A stretch of 6,784 bases of DNA from assembly GCA_027296925.1 (NCBI GenBank), contig JAPUIP010000092.1:1-6784 (forward strand), in the 5' to 3' direction. The position numbers and the translations under genes are program-made. How positions within the stretch are numbered: position 1 is the first letter of the stretch; each line of letters opens with the position of its first letter. The DNA comes from Candidatus Poribacteria bacterium (GTDB taxonomy: Bacteria > Poribacteria > WGA-4E > PCPOR2b). The notes below the pieces were generated by a model. The model was not told the DNA's origin, did no database searches, and saw nothing but the letters and a program-made list of their open reading frames with translations. This document shows positions 6,161 to 6,784 of the stretch, piece after piece.

Positions 6161-6540
6161 CAGAAAACCCGAAAAAAAACACATGCCCGGAAACCAGTTG
6201 GACATCTTTGCGTCCGAAGGTTACGGAGACGCTGTTGGCGGATATAACCCAACGGATCGTGGCGGAATTTCATCCCAATCAGGTCATTCTGTTCGGCTCT
6301 TATGCTGATGGGAAGCCCAACGCGAACAGTGATGTAGACCTACTGGTTGTAATGGATTCAAACGAACCAATGACACAACGCGCTATCCGTGTTGCAGAGG
6401 TGGCGCAGGTGCGTTTCCTGCCGATGGATATACTGGTATATACACGCGATGAGATTACGGAGCGGCTGGCAAAGGGTGATTTCTTCATTATTGAAATTTT
6501 GACGACGGGAAAGGTCTTGTATCGTTATGACCCTGGTTGA
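6157..6540 (+). CDS. MNT-type nucleotidyltransferase (MntA-like antitoxin of a HEPN/MNT pair)
   Basis: The 127-residue protein is a minimal nucleotidyltransferase. After an N-terminal helix (about 20-38) comes VILFGSYADG and then NSDVDLLVVM. Gly47-Ser48 followed by ten residues and Asp59-x-Asp61 exactly fits the GSX10DXD active-site motif. A third carboxylate is Asp91 in LPMDILVY. In the best-studied relatives, MntA-type proteins modify their HEPN toxin by adding AMP and so neutralise its RNase activity. Here the next gene is a HEPN gene overlapping by 14 bp (start ATG 6527, stop 6538-6540), the standard pairing. The start ATG is embedded in ATGA at the end of the 31-codon ORF and has no strong ribosome site of its own (GTGGCG at about -10), consistent with coupling. 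The catalytic residues are all present, so the enzyme is probably intact. Biochemical antitoxin activity is inferred from pairing. Confidence 0.85.
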   Translation: MTENPKKNTCPETSWTSLRPKVTETLLADITQRIVAEFHPNQVILFGSYADGKPNANSDVDLLVVMDSNEPMTQRAIRVAEVAQVRFLPMDILVYTRDEITERLAKGDFFIIEILTTGKVLYRYDPG

Positions 6541-6757
6541 TGAATGGATCGAGAAAGCCGAAGCAGATTTCAAAGGTGCCGTGGCATTAAATCGCCGCCG
6601 AAAAGACCCTTTGCCGGATTTGGTCTGCTATCACTGCCAGCAGAGCGCAGAGAAGTATCTGAAGGCATTTCTCATTGCCCAAGGCATAACGCCGCCGCGC
6701 ATCCATGATCTGGTGCAACAAGCGTTTCCTTTATTCATTGTGATATGCTTTTCTTGA
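6527..6757 (+). pseudogene. HEPN-domain protein, truncated after about 64 residues
   Basis: The frame encodes the N-terminal half of a HEPN-domain protein (PF05168-like). It has VDEWIEKAEADFKGAVAL, then CYHCQQSAEKYLKAFLIAQG (about 34-53), and PPRIHDLVQ (about 56-64). Complete relatives have roughly 125-135 residues and continue after H-D-L with a Leu-rich helix and a further Arg-rich helix region. Here the sequence becomes QAFPLFIVICFS followed by TGA at 6755-6757, unrelated to the family, and no other frame restores it. A rearrangement or deletion breakpoint near 6718 is likely. HEPN toxins use an Arg-x4-6-His motif in the part that is absent, so RNase activity is not expected. It overlaps the MNT gene by 14 bp, which is the usual layout. 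The first 64 residues are clear; whether the break is biological or from assembly is unknown. Confidence 0.8.
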
Positions 6758-6784
6758 TCACCGATGCCGGATGAGAAAATCAAT

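Overview
The window reads as a chromosomal segment of an uncultured, mid-GC bacterium with a loose, partly decaying gene layout. A secreted CBM9-like protein, a SUMF1/FGE-fold protein, an MNT-HEPN pair and an STT3-type oligosaccharyltransferase together resemble genomes of Candidatus Poribacteria and related environmental lineages. This assignment is an inference from gene content only, and no rRNA, tRNA or other marker gene is present.

Left part (1-2195): three damaged genes. A SUMF1/FGE-fold gene (1-649, +) has lost an internal out-of-frame segment near base 178. An STT3/AglB-like membrane glycosyltransferase (724 to about 1440, +) keeps only its N-terminal third. It runs directly into the remains of an opposing carbamoyltransferase gene (1959 down to about 1441, -), which has lost its 3' part and also carries an in-frame TGA at 1681-1683. 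One deletion across the 3' ends of two convergent genes would explain the junction. Upstream of the carbamoyltransferase are a possible promoter and a perfect 26-bp palindrome.

Middle part (2196-3798): an apparently intact three-gene minus-strand cluster. It has a near-consensus sigma70-type promoter (TTGACA, 17 bp, TATACT), then a secreted CBM9/DOMON-like protein, a 65-aa two-helix membrane protein and a 179-aa protein of unknown function. The gaps are about 40-50 bp.

Right part (3888-5966): a divergent plus-strand unit. A putative promoter and a leader hairpin precede a TTG-started thiO-like glycine oxidase with a very strong Shine-Dalgarno, followed by a DUF72 (YecE-like) TIM-barrel protein.

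Far right (6065-6757): a toxin-antitoxin-like module. A 31-codon small ORF overlaps, through ATGA, the start of an MNT nucleotidyltransferase with an exact GSX10DXD motif. That gene overlaps a HEPN gene by 14 bp. The HEPN protein is cut off after about 65 residues, so the toxin-like partner is probably dead.

Intact operons are therefore interleaved with at least three rearranged or truncated genes. This suggests an accessory region undergoing turnover, unless some breakpoints are assembly artefacts. No CRISPR array, insertion sequence or RNA gene was recognised.
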